Shown here piece by piece: positions 39,493-47,988 of a stretch of DNA of 64,000 nucleotides. A model generated the notes under the pieces. The model did no database searches. It was not told the origin of the DNA and saw nothing but the letters and a program-made list of their open reading frames with translations. The stretch spans positions 186,001 through 250,000 of the forward strand of contig NZ_JBBAXC010000004.1 of assembly GCF_037120725.1 (NCBI RefSeq), read 5' to 3'. The first letter of the stretch is position 1; each line of letters starts with the position of its first letter. Position numbers and translations under genes: made by a program. The DNA is from Bacillus spongiae (GTDB lineage Bacteria; Bacillota; Bacilli; Bacillales; Bacillaceae_K).

Positions 39493-40057
39493 TTATTACT
39501 ACCCCTTTTTATCAATGTTTAAATAGATGAGAAAAGGTAGTATTTTTACATATTTTGCAATCCTCCTAAGTTTTATTTTCCAATAGTACATACCGATAGG
39601 TGAATCGTGTCATTCATTTAAGAATTCTAGTTATATAATGGGTAATAAGAATGAAAAGCTTGCGATCCTTCGTTTGTGTTTTTATTTGACTTGCCCAGCA
39701 TTTTGACAAGAAATTTTTCCATCTCCACTAACATCTCTCATTATAAAGTTCCGGACAATTTTATTTATTCAACTTTTACTATATAATACTAAATTTTATC
39801 CATTACTACTATATCAAAATAGAAAAAAACGGAAAAGACCTACTACAACCTCCTTGCCATATGAATTTTATCTTCTACCGAGCAGAATCCGTTTATTTAT
39901 TTATTTATTTATTTAGTTTCTAGCACAGCATAACTGCATTACTAGGTTAAAGTTCGCGACATTTTTTAGTTTTTATCATCCAAGTCCTTGATTATTCCAA
40001 GCCAATAGCTATCGGGTCGTTGAACGTGCAAGACTATCTCCATAAAGGAATTTAATG
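39493..40057. other. Intergenic stretch with a TTTA microsatellite
   Basis: About 565 AT-rich bases without a supported gene. The only conspicuous element is the (TTTA)6 tract at 39892-39915. Confidence 0.45.
39892..39915. repeat. (TTTA)6 tandem repeat
   Basis: Six perfect copies of TTTA; likely length-variable by slippage, far from any start codon. Confidence 0.9.
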
Positions 40058-41185
40058 TTAAGAACCTATGAAAACGTCTAGAATCTTATCACGAATATCA
40101 TGATGGGTCGTTCCATCATAATTCAGTAAGACGACTACTCCCAAATTCAAATCAGGTACCATGGACATCAATGATCTTACAGCTAGTTGACCGCCTCCAT
40201 GTTCTACTATTTTATGACCTCTATAAATGTCAGTAAACCACGCAAGCCCGTAGCTTCTGACGTCGCTATCAAACTGCCATTCCTCACTAACAAGATGAAT
40301 AGGGTGTTGCATCTCATCAATTAAATCCGGACGTAAAATTTTCGAGTCTTTATTTAGGTGGAAGTTTAAATATCTCCCTAAATCCTCTGCTGTTGAATAC
40401 AAATATCCAATAGGAGCGGAGATTGGGTTTACAGGAAAGGAAGTTTCTATTTTCTCTTTTCCTAAATAATATTTAGCACTGTTCTTATCTGTTTGAACTA
40501 TACGTGAATCACTAGTGGTTCTCTTCATCTTTAATGGGGAAAGTATCTCATTCATAAGGTATGTTTCCCAATTGTCCCCGGTTACTTTTTCAAATAAATC
40601 AGCAAGTATGACATACGAATCTGTACAATAATCCCAATTCTCTCCAACTGGATACTCCAATTCTACTTTTTTAAACCACTTTGTAATATCTTCTCTTGTT
40701 TGTACATTTGTAATCTCTTCTTCTGTAAGATTGTAATACTCTAATGCTTCTTGAAATTCTGTCGGGGTATCGGAAAAAATTTCTTTTACATTTGGAGCGA
40801 TCATATTGGCGATCCCTAAGTTTGAAGGGAATCCGGCCGTATGTGACAAAAGATGCCTAATCGTGATGGTTTCGCTAAGATGTTTTTCTTTTGTTCTAAA
40901 GTATGGCAAATACGCATCAACTGTATGATCTAATGAAATAAGTTTTTTTTGAACGAGTTTCATAATTGAAAGTGCCATAAAATTCTTCGAAATACTTTGA
41001 ATGCTCATCAATGTATCACCATCGATAGATTTGCAAGGCTGAGTCTGAGAGCATCCAAAGCCTCTAGAATAGATCATATTTGCGTCTTTCACGATGGCAA
41101 CGCTTATCCCAACACCCTGATGCTGTATTAATATTTCATTAATATAATCTGTTATTTTGTCTAGTTTGTCATTCCATTGTTTCAT
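40058..41185 (-). CDS. Serine hydrolase, beta-lactamase class C/DD-peptidase-like (AmpC/esterase family)
   Basis: A 375-residue cytosolic-looking protein of the Beta-lactamase (PF00144) family. The catalytic S-x-x-K is in SIQSISKNFMAL (about residue 69), the Tyr motif in NWDYCTDSYVILADLF (Y-C-T where the family has Y-x-N/S), and the third motif HGG in EHGGGQLAVRS. No signal peptide is seen, so it is more probably an esterase or peptidase than a secreted beta-lactamase. The ATG at 41185 has AAAGGAG upstream. Confidence 0.85.
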   Translation of the reverse strand: MKQWNDKLDKITDYINEILIQHQGVGISVAIVKDANMIYSRGFGCSQTQPCKSIDGDTLMSIQSISKNFMALSIMKLVQKKLISLDHTVDAYLPYFRTKEKHLSETITIRHLLSHTAGFPSNLGIANMIAPNVKEIFSDTPTEFQEALEYYNLTEEEITNVQTREDITKWFKKVELEYPVGENWDYCTDSYVILADLFEKVTGDNWETYLMNEILSPLKMKRTTSDSRIVQTDKNSAKYYLGKEKIETSFPVNPISAPIGYLYSTAEDLGRYLNFHLNKDSKILRPDLIDEMQHPIHLVSEEWQFDSDVRSYGLAWFTDIYRGHKIVEHGGGQLAVRSLMSMVPDLNLGVVVLLNYDGTTHHDIRDKILDVFIGS

Positions 41186-41363
41186 AACAAGAGTATCTCC
41201 TTTCTTCACTATCTATTACCTTATAGTAATTTTTTAAAAAATAGTTCCTAATCATTAGTTATGTAAAATTTTTTAGGGACAATATAAAGGTCTCCTTGTA
41301 TAAGATCAATTAAAAGGCCTAACATATTTTATATGATTAATATGATAGACCCTTTCTTCTTCC

Positions 41364-41455
41364 AGCTCGATCAAAAACATCTCACAAACCTTAATATTAT
41401 TTCTAACAAAAAGAAGCCACTTTGAAAAAGATTGATCAAAATGGCTTCTTCTCCT
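41364..41455. repeat. 92-bp direct repeat, copy A
   Basis: Matches 43502-43593 at 90 of 92 positions, same orientation. It contains a hairpin (AGAAGCCA ... TGGCTTCT) that would act as a terminator on the minus strand. Weaker similarity extends about 60 bases to the right. Together with copy B it brackets the IS110 remnant and the gene at 42472-43107. Confidence 0.9.
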
Positions 41456-41674
41456 GAAGGTATAATGTTGATTTTATAAAAAAGATTAATTACTTTTACT
41501 TCTGATATTTGATAATCGCACCCGTGGGACTTTATCCCGGCGGCTATACCGTCCACCCCCTACTTATAGAAACATGTTTGAGGCTGGTTGGGTAGAGACC
41601 CTGCATAACAAGCGAAGCTTTGAAACTACTAGATAGACAGTGGCTACTGTTTAAAAAAGGAGATGTGATAACGT

Positions 41675-42010
41675 ATTAATCCAGTGATTAGCCTGGATGT
41701 CGCAAAAGGAGAAAACAACACTTCGGAAAGACCTTCAAACTTAAGGGTGGTACCAATGGATTACGTGATTTTTTTATGTTTTTTATAGAGGTGGAAAGCC
41801 GAGCTGAATTAAAACCTGTCATTGCTTTTGAATCTACAGGGCAGTACACTGAACCTATTTAACAGTTTCTCGAGAAAAAAGGACTACGCACTATTTAGTA
41901 AATCCCATTGTTTCTTATGAAACGAAAAAAAGTAGTCTTCGAAAAGTGAAATCAGATACAGCTGTTGCGGCGGGTATTCCCCTATTTATGCTATTCCATA
42001 CAACCTCCTT
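41675..42010 (+). mobile_element. IS110-family transposase remnant (5' third)
   Basis: Joined frames give NPVISLDVAKGE at the start, then FGKTFKLKGGTNGLRDFFMFF, KPVIAFESTGQYTEPI, a stop, QFLEKKGLRT, and NPIVSYETKKSSLRKVKSDTA. This is the N-terminal DEDD RuvC-like domain of IS110/IS1111 transposases (LDVAK and ESTG are the first two acidic sites). The start codon is ATT, two stops interrupt it, and it is cut off after about 110 residues. The 100 bases upstream (about 41570-41674) would be the element's left end, where IS110 elements carry their guide RNA. Confidence 0.8.
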
Positions 42011-42471
42011 ATAACTTTTTCCACCTCTCTGCACTGTGAGATTATTTCCCTCAACGTCCAAAGCAAAAGGACTGGATATAGGAAACAAACATTATGGACT
42101 TGCCCGTTGCTTCCATCCAGAGAAGAACCAGTATCACCTGAAAAATCACAAATCGTAATACCTAATGAAACAGTCTACTGAAATCTTTATTGGTTAAATA
42201 CCCTTATAAAATCATGTAGCTCAAACAGTTCTGCACTTTGCCTCTGTCCCTCTACAATATTAGTTCCTGTCTTAGGCCGTCAAAAGCTCCAATATAGTCA
42301 AAATGAATTTTCTAATTGACTTCCCTAATTCATGAGTTGTTTTAAAATGGCCTTTATGCTAAAAGGAGAGCTACTATTCTCTTTTTTGCTTTATAAAACT
42401 CTAAATAAAAAAATTTGGACATTTAAAATATGTTATAATTGTGAAAATAAAACATATCGAGGAGTGGGAGT
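42011..42471. other. Scar region between IS110 remnant and the next gene
   Basis: Roughly 460 bases of gene debris. One minus-strand fragment reads GQRQSAELFELHDFIRVFNQ followed by a stop near 42190, which is protein-like, but no complete gene remains. Confidence 0.35.
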
Positions 42472-43107
42472 TTGGCTGTTGTAGGAATTTTAGGAATGAC
42501 GCATGATGAAGAAATGCAGAAAAAATATAAATTACCATTATCTTTAATTGAAGAGTTAATATTGGAATTCAAACCTGATGTAATTTGTGGGGAAGTCCAT
42601 CCAAAAAGTTGGGAGCTGTACAATCGTACAGGTGAACCTTTTGGGATCTTAGGTGAAACACAAAATGAATACCCTAAGCTAATTTTCCCAATGTGCGAAG
42701 AAAGAGGGATTCATTTTGTTCCTGTAAATTGGTTTGAAGAAGATGTATTTCAAGAAGGTCCATTTGATAAGTATGATAAAGATACTAAAGAAGAGTTAAA
42801 GAATAAATTACATGACTGGAATGAAAGACAATTGTCGACATGGAATAAAGGCAACATTTCTTTAAACTCTTTCGAATATGATCATATAACAAAGGATATG
42901 TATAAGTGGTTACATAATATCAACCCCAATGTCCAAAACATTATATGGAATAGTAGACATTACATGATGGTTGCTAGAGTGAAGAATGCAATAAAAAAAT
43001 TTCCTGACAAAAGAATCCTATGCATTCACGGTGCTGACCATAACTACTGGTACCATGAAGCACTAAGAAACGAGAAGGGGATTGAGTTAGTATACCCACT
43101 GAGATAA
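42472..43107 (+). CDS. Uncharacterised protein with TraB/ChaN-like features
   Basis: A 211-residue soluble protein. It begins VVGILGMTHDEEMQKKY, has FKPDVICGEVHPKSWELY near residue 34, then IIWNSRHYMMVARVKNAI and RILCIHGADHNYWYHEALR near the end. An early G-x-x-H, a middle GE-H and a late GA-H resemble the TraB/ChaN/EreA-like fold (conserved His and Glu around a pocket), but this is a weak visual match. The start is TTG behind GAGGAG. It is one of the few intact genes between the two 92-bp repeats. Confidence 0.6.
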   Translation: MAVVGILGMTHDEEMQKKYKLPLSLIEELILEFKPDVICGEVHPKSWELYNRTGEPFGILGETQNEYPKLIFPMCEERGIHFVPVNWFEEDVFQEGPFDKYDKDTKEELKNKLHDWNERQLSTWNKGNISLNSFEYDHITKDMYKWLHNINPNVQNIIWNSRHYMMVARVKNAIKKFPDKRILCIHGADHNYWYHEALRNEKGIELVYPLR

Positions 43108-43247
43108 CTATTATTCTGATTTGATATAGTATTATATTACAGGAAAGATAAACTGCTTTTGTATTCACCTTATTCCTCATTAGATGTTTTACCCATTCGT
43201 TGATGATTAAGCCATTGTCAATCTATCATATAATTATTCTATTATTA

Positions 43248-43276
43248 GTGCCTTTCTTGCAGAAGGGTGCTATTTT
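43248..43276 (+). terminator. Terminator-like hairpin downstream of the 211-residue protein gene
   Basis: Stem GTGCCTTTCT / AGAAGGGTGC with G-U pairs and a three-base loop, then TATTTTT. Confidence 0.65.
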
Positions 43277-43359
43277 TAATACTTTGAAAAGTAAACTTCC
43301 AGTAACCTAACCCATAAAATAGGACTGGATCTGTTTCTTCTTCCAGCTTTGACTATTAC

Positions 43360-43495
43360 CGATTTTAATGGAATCTATATATTGTGATAATTTTCAAGCT
43401 GTTTCCTGGATAATGTCTTCAGCTTCTTCCTTTGAAGCACCGGTTTTAATTTAATAGCACAGACAATTTTTAATTGATAGTTTAGTGTTGATTTA
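43360..43495 (-). pseudogene. Fragment of an ECF RNA polymerase sigma factor gene
   Basis: The minus strand reads KTGASKEEAEDIIQETA, a stop, then KLSQYIDSIKIGNSQSW. The A/G-x-x-KEEAEDIIQET-x-x-K-x-x-x-YIDS pattern is sigma region 2 of ECF factors. A second stop precedes KTGAS, and the region 4 part is missing. It abuts repeat copy B. Confidence 0.6.
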
Positions 43496-43501
43496 GAATA
43501 A

Positions 43502-43593
43502 AGCTCGATCAAAAACATCTCACAAACCTTAATATTATTACTAACCAAAAGAAGCCACTTTGAAAAAGATTGATCAAAATGGCTTCTTCTCCT
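43502..43593. repeat. 92-bp direct repeat, copy B
   Basis: 90/92 identical to 41364-41455. It lies directly upstream (in sigma-gene sense) of the ECF sigma fragment and contains the same terminator-like hairpin. Near copy A the motif TTTCTTCTTCCAGCT also occurs, as it does at the far end of the sigma fragment here, so copy A looks like the same segment with the sigma part deleted. Confidence 0.9.
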
Positions 43594-43742
43594 AAATATT
43601 TAATGTGAATTTTTTAAAAAGTTCGATCATTTTTTTTATATCTGTTATTCAACAAATGTTCCCTTTAACGGAAGACTCGATTTCAATATAATTATATTCT
43701 CTAAAAATACAATATGGTTGGGTACACTTTTTATAAAAACAA

Positions 43743-44258
43743 TTAGTTTTCCCATTCCTCCTCCAGAATGGCATAGGAATATTCATCCCACCAAAAATCA
43801 CCACGAGGGATACATTTTTTAAAGTAACCTTCTCTTCTCATACCCACCTTTTCCATTACACGATAAGATGCAATGTTTTCTGGTTGACAGGTAGCTACAA
43901 TTCTATGTAATTTTAGATTTTCAAAGCCATATTTTATTATCGCAGCTGCAGCTTCAGAAGCGTAACCTTTATTATAATATTCAGGGTTAAATACCCACCC
44001 TATTTCATAAGTATGTTTACCAAAAAACTTATAAAACTCTAAATGCCCTATTAATTTATATTCATCTGCTAATATGACTGGAAACTTCTCAGGAGAACCA
44101 TCTATATTTTTCTTAATAAACCTCTTTGTTTCTTCCTCTGTTAATACACCTTCGGGCATAAATTCCATTACACTCTTTTTGGAAGTATACTCATAGACAT
44201 CTTTCCAATCATCAATTTTAAAATTGCGTATAATTAATCTTTCTGTTCTTAAGAACAT
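43743..44258 (-). CDS. RimJ/RimL-type GNAT acetyltransferase
   Basis: 171 residues: FLRTERLIIRNFKIDDW start, acetyl-CoA motif YEIGWVFNPEYYNKGYASEAAAAIIKYGF, and HRIVATCQPENIASYRVMEKVGMRREG. The specific substrate is unknown. The ATG at 44258 follows AAAGGGG; the 17 codons upstream are not family-like. Confidence 0.88.
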   Translation of the reverse strand: MFLRTERLIIRNFKIDDWKDVYEYTSKKSVMEFMPEGVLTEEETKRFIKKNIDGSPEKFPVILADEYKLIGHLEFYKFFGKHTYEIGWVFNPEYYNKGYASEAAAAIIKYGFENLKLHRIVATCQPENIASYRVMEKVGMRREGYFKKCIPRGDFWWDEYSYAILEEEWEN

Positions 44259-44329
44259 ATCTTTCCCCTTTAAACATTTTATACAGACCGTTATTGGAAA
44301 TATCCACAAAAAACCGTTTCCATAATTTA

Positions 44330-44470
44330 CTTACTTTCATATTTTCTTCTGACAAGTTCTCCCACAATCAAAGTGGTTACCATCAGCAGAAGTGGAGATA
44401 TTACACTATTATCAAACCCTTCAAATAAGGATGCAATAATAGTTCCGGACAGTAGAAACTCCTGAAATAA
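44330..44470 (-). pseudogene. Fragment of a small hydrophobic protein gene
   Basis: The minus strand contains LLSGTIIASLFEGFDNSVISP followed by LLLMVTTLIVGELVRRKYESK and a stop, clearly protein-like with one transmembrane segment. No start with a ribosome site is found except a CTG after AGGAG. Either a very short gene with a rare start or a 3' remnant. Confidence 0.35.
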
Positions 44471-44653
44471 TAAAGGAAATTAACGATGTGATGTGAAATC
44501 TTTTCTTTTAAACAAGCATCTCAATACATAAATAATAAATCCCAATGTTGACCTACTATTAAGTGATTTCATAGCGATGTACTAATTTTATTGATACTTA
44601 GGAAATAACGAAAATGAATCGTTTACCTACTCATTGTTACTATCTCTTTACGG

Positions 44654-45538
44654 TCATTCGCTTGCCATGATTTTCTTCATCCACACTTGTTCTATATGCT
44701 TCTTAAAGCCTGCCTTATAGAGCAAGGAAACCGCTGATTGATTTGTAGCAGACAAATTCATTGTATTCCGCTTTATATTTTGCTCGAGAGGAGCGTATAT
44801 TTGCGTTAATAAACTTGCTGTAATGTCGTCGTGGTCATGCCGATTTTCACCCACCTCACACTGATAAAGTGTTGTTGATACATGTTTCCCCTCCGTGTTG
44901 AAATGACGTTTATACAGCGCATAACCAACTTCTGTGTTTTGGTCCGCAGCAATAAGTACCTCTCCCTCTTTTACACTGTTAAACTGGGTTTGCCAACCCT
45001 TCATATTTTTATAAATTGAAAGGTTTGGCAGTTCTTGCGGAAGTATCTTTGTGTACGTATAACCCGATTGATGATTCCCAAATCGAGTTGCGTCCATTGA
45101 ACCTTCCTGCACGAGTAAGAGTAAACGATCCTCTACCACGTACCCAAACTTTTCATACAAATGAATAGCATGTTCATTTTCATCAATTGCTTCTAACGTT
45201 GAGATATCGACTCCTTCTTCACGATAAATAGCCAGAACTTCTTTCAGCAACTCTTTCCCAATTCCTTTTCCTCTATAAGTTGGAGCAACACCTGTTCCTC
45301 CATTCCATGCCATTTTTCTCCCATTAATTTCTCTTATCCCGCTTAAAATAATTCCAATCGGCTCCTCCCCATCGAAAGCGATGATCGATAGGTCTGGGGA
45401 TAGTTCTTCTTGAACAAGTCGTTTCAAAAAATGATCTATGGTCATTTGAACATCTGCAAAATAATAGGTGAATCCCCTATTCCATGCAAGGACAGCTTCC
45501 TGTAAAGAACATTCCGATAAGCGTTTTATCGTAACCAA
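44654..45538 (-). CDS. GNAT acetyltransferase with tandem GNAT-like domains
   Basis: About 294 residues. The first domain is complete, with WNGGTGVAPTYRGKGIGKELL as the acetyl-CoA motif and IDENEHAIHLYEKFGYVV after it. The second half (GWQTQFNSVKEGEVLIAADQN ... MNLSATNQSAVSLLYKAGFKK) looks like a degenerate second GNAT domain. The start is uncertain: a TTG at 45538 has GGAAGGAG about ten bases upstream; an ATG at 45586 lacks one. Confidence 0.82.
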   Translation of the reverse strand: MVTIKRLSECSLQEAVLAWNRGFTYYFADVQMTIDHFLKRLVQEELSPDLSIIAFDGEEPIGIILSGIREINGRKMAWNGGTGVAPTYRGKGIGKELLKEVLAIYREEGVDISTLEAIDENEHAIHLYEKFGYVVEDRLLLLVQEGSMDATRFGNHQSGYTYTKILPQELPNLSIYKNMKGWQTQFNSVKEGEVLIAADQNTEVGYALYKRHFNTEGKHVSTTLYQCEVGENRHDHDDITASLLTQIYAPLEQNIKRNTMNLSATNQSAVSLLYKAGFKKHIEQVWMKKIMASE

Positions 45539-45916
45539 ATTTTCAACACTCCTTCCATATACTACTCTTAAATTTACTCTATTCATTCCTTATTCTAGCA
45601 AGCATTTAAGCAAAAAAGGAAAATTCATCAGGTTAACATCCTCTGATTGAAAGCTAGTCTTAGTTTTTTAATGCCTTTCCCATTCCTTAACAAATGACGT
45701 AAAGCATTAAGTAGAGAACGGATCAGGACTAGGAGATTGGGATCAACCACCCCCAAAGATGTCAACTTTCTCAATAGCCTCTGATAGAACAAACACCAAT
45801 GAAAAATGATAAATTCTATAAATAACCATAAAAGTCACTGCAAGCAAAGGGGCATTTCCACCTAATCTCTAATCAGTACGCCTCTCTATAACTAATATAT
45901 AGATAGAGTAATTCAA
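45539..45916. other. Intergenic stretch, nothing recognised
   Basis: About 380 bases (less if the longer start of the acetyltransferase is used); no supported frame or structured element. Confidence 0.35.
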
Positions 45917-46762
45917 TCATTTAGAAACTTCTAATTGTTCGTTATGGAAATGCTGGTTGCTGAAACGAATTATCTCTTCTGAGAATGTAATGGCTGACAT
46001 GATTTGTTCTTCTTTCGAATCGTAGAATCGTTCTTGCTTACCTGACCGTATGTTAATTGCTTCTTCAATAATCTGGTGCCATTTTTCAGGAACGTGACGT
46101 AAAGCATACTCGCCTGCCCCTAGCTTTGAGATAATATCTTTTTCTTTTAACGTATAGTATTGTCGCAATAATCCTAGGACTGACCACTCAATTTCAAATT
46201 CTATCTCTTTCGTTTCTAAATCTAATAGCTCTTTTAAAGAATCTTTATTTCTTCGGACCCAATTGGTCCAATAACTATTCATATTATTTATTACATAGGT
46301 AGTGATTTGGTGAGGGGATACGTCAAGTTTTAATAATGCTGTCTCAGGCCCTCTTACTTTTATTCCATTAGTTTTTAACGTCCACCACGTAATTGGATTG
46401 AAATTGAAATAAGGTCCATAGGATAGGACGCCATCATTGTAATAGATATTACTCTGATCCGCTGAATATTCTTTTCCTATATCATCCCAAAGAATATAGA
46501 CGCCATCTAATTGTGGTGTTGGATATTTTTTAGCAAATTGATTATGAATTTCTGCTACCATATTCATTTCATTTTTGGTTAAACGTCGTTTTATAACAGT
46601 TAAAAAATCAATATCACTTGAACCTTCTACATAGGCGTTCAAGGCTAGAGAACCGTGTAGATATAATCCTTCCACCATGTTCGGCAATCTCTCATCTAAT
46701 AAAAAGAGATATTCATGCAACACAGCTTGTATGGGGGAAGAAACTAATTCTCTCAAATACAT
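45917..46762 (-). CDS. Nucleotidyltransferase, aminoglycoside adenylyltransferase-like (DUF4111)
   Basis: 281 residues. The nucleotidyltransferase core GLYLHGSLALNAYVEGSSDIDFLTVI (GS-x10-D-x-D) lies near residues 33-57, followed by an all-helical C-terminal part of the type seen in ANT(9)/AadA enzymes (WSVLGLLRQYYTLKEKDIISKLGAGEYAL). It could adenylylate an aminoglycoside or another hydroxylated compound; the sequence does not show that it confers resistance. Confidence 0.8.
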   Translation of the reverse strand: MYLRELVSSPIQAVLHEYLFLLDERLPNMVEGLYLHGSLALNAYVEGSSDIDFLTVIKRRLTKNEMNMVAEIHNQFAKKYPTPQLDGVYILWDDIGKEYSADQSNIYYNDGVLSYGPYFNFNPITWWTLKTNGIKVRGPETALLKLDVSPHQITTYVINNMNSYWTNWVRRNKDSLKELLDLETKEIEFEIEWSVLGLLRQYYTLKEKDIISKLGAGEYALRHVPEKWHQIIEEAINIRSGKQERFYDSKEEQIMSAITFSEEIIRFSNQHFHNEQLEVSK

Positions 46763-46965
46763 TCGCCTCGTTTTATCATTTATTTATACTAGAGTAAAAA
46801 CTTCTTTTAGTATATATTCCCATTGTATCATGAATATTCAATCATCTTACGACAATTCCTCCCCATTCCATTATTCATTCTTTTTTGTAATTTTCAGTAT
46901 AATCCTTTACTTATAAATCGTTTTTGCCATAAAATGAAAGAAAACCTATCAAAGGGGCGTTGACC

Positions 46966-47928
46966 ATGAGCTTACCTACCTTATTACAAGAGGATATTTA
47001 TTTAATTGATGGATTGTTTTTAGAAATGAAAGAACGGACGGGCTCATATGTGATTAAATCTGAGAAGCCCACGATTATCGAAACGTGTACAAGTTCATCT
47101 GTCCCATACATATTACAAGGGCTGTCTAACCTTGACCTATCACCAGAGGAAATTGAATATATCATCGTCACTCATATTCATCTCGATCATGCAGGTGGGG
47201 TAGGATTGTTACTGCAGCATTGTCCAAATGCGAAAGTTGTGGTGCATCCTAAGGGAGCAAGGCATTTAGTAGATCCGACAAAATTAATTCTAGGGGCAAA
47301 AGCCGTATACGGTAAGCATTTTAATCAATTATTTGACCCTATTATTCCAGTAAAGGAAGAGAACATCTTAATCATGAATGAAGAAGATGAACTTGAAATT
47401 GGGGAGGATCGTACCTTACGCTTCTACGATACTCCTGGACACGCCAATCATCATTTCTGCATTTTTGATTCGAAAAGTAAAGGCATTTTTAGTGGAGATA
47501 CTCTCGGTTCCTTATACGGAGAATTAGAAAAAGCGGGGCTATTTTTCTCTTTACCTATCACTTCACCTAATCAATATGACCCAGAAAAAATGCTACTATC
47601 TGCAATGAAGCTAGAGAACTTAGATCCTCACTTCATATATTTTGGTCATTACGGAATGACAAGAAAGGTAACGGACGTTTTTGAACACCTTCGTCATTGG
47701 TTGCCCCAATTTACCGAAGCCAGCATCAATGGCTTGAAAAAAAACACCACCGACCCCATTCCTTCAGTAAAGCTCGAACTAATGGAAGTTGTTTCAAACT
47801 ACCTTAGTACAAAAGGGATACCGCCTACCCACCCGATATACCATATACTCGAGATGGATATGTCGCTAAATGCTATGGGATTGGTCGACTATATCTCAAA
47901 GAATCATTCTCACCAAATAAAGCCATAA
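46966..47928 (+). CDS. MBL-fold metallo-hydrolase
   Basis: A 320-residue metallo-beta-lactamase-fold hydrolase. The metal motif is IIVTHIHLDHAGGVG (HxHxDH) near residue 70, with YDTPGHANHHFCIFD and GIFSGDTLG following and FGHYGMT as the last His. Of the glyoxalase II/RNase Z-like superfamily with unknown substrate. I chose the ATG at 46966; the upstream TTG touches the AAAGGGGCG ribosome site. It shares a terminator with adhE. Confidence 0.87.
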   Translation: MSLPTLLQEDIYLIDGLFLEMKERTGSYVIKSEKPTIIETCTSSSVPYILQGLSNLDLSPEEIEYIIVTHIHLDHAGGVGLLLQHCPNAKVVVHPKGARHLVDPTKLILGAKAVYGKHFNQLFDPIIPVKEENILIMNEEDELEIGEDRTLRFYDTPGHANHHFCIFDSKSKGIFSGDTLGSLYGELEKAGLFFSLPITSPNQYDPEKMLLSAMKLENLDPHFIYFGHYGMTRKVTDVFEHLRHWLPQFTEASINGLKKNTTDPIPSVKLELMEVVSNYLSTKGIPPTHPIYHILEMDMSLNAMGLVDYISKNHSHQIKP

Positions 47929-47961
47929 CGAAAAACCGTGTTTATCTGAACACGGTTTTTC
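47929..47961. terminator. Bidirectional terminator between the MBL gene and adhE
   Basis: Perfect 12-bp stem AAAAACCGTGTT / AACACGGTTTTT. Confidence 0.92.
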
Positions 47962-47988
47962 GGTAGTGATCGGGACGTTTATCTAAAC

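Noticed and set aside
39892-39915. (TTTA)6 tract as a phase-variation switch
   Set aside because: It is more than 100 bases from any start codon or recognisable promoter, so no regulatory role can be supported.
41371-41556. 61-codon minus-strand frame across repeat copy A
   Set aside because: It reads through the repeat's terminator hairpin and has no homologous frame in copy B.
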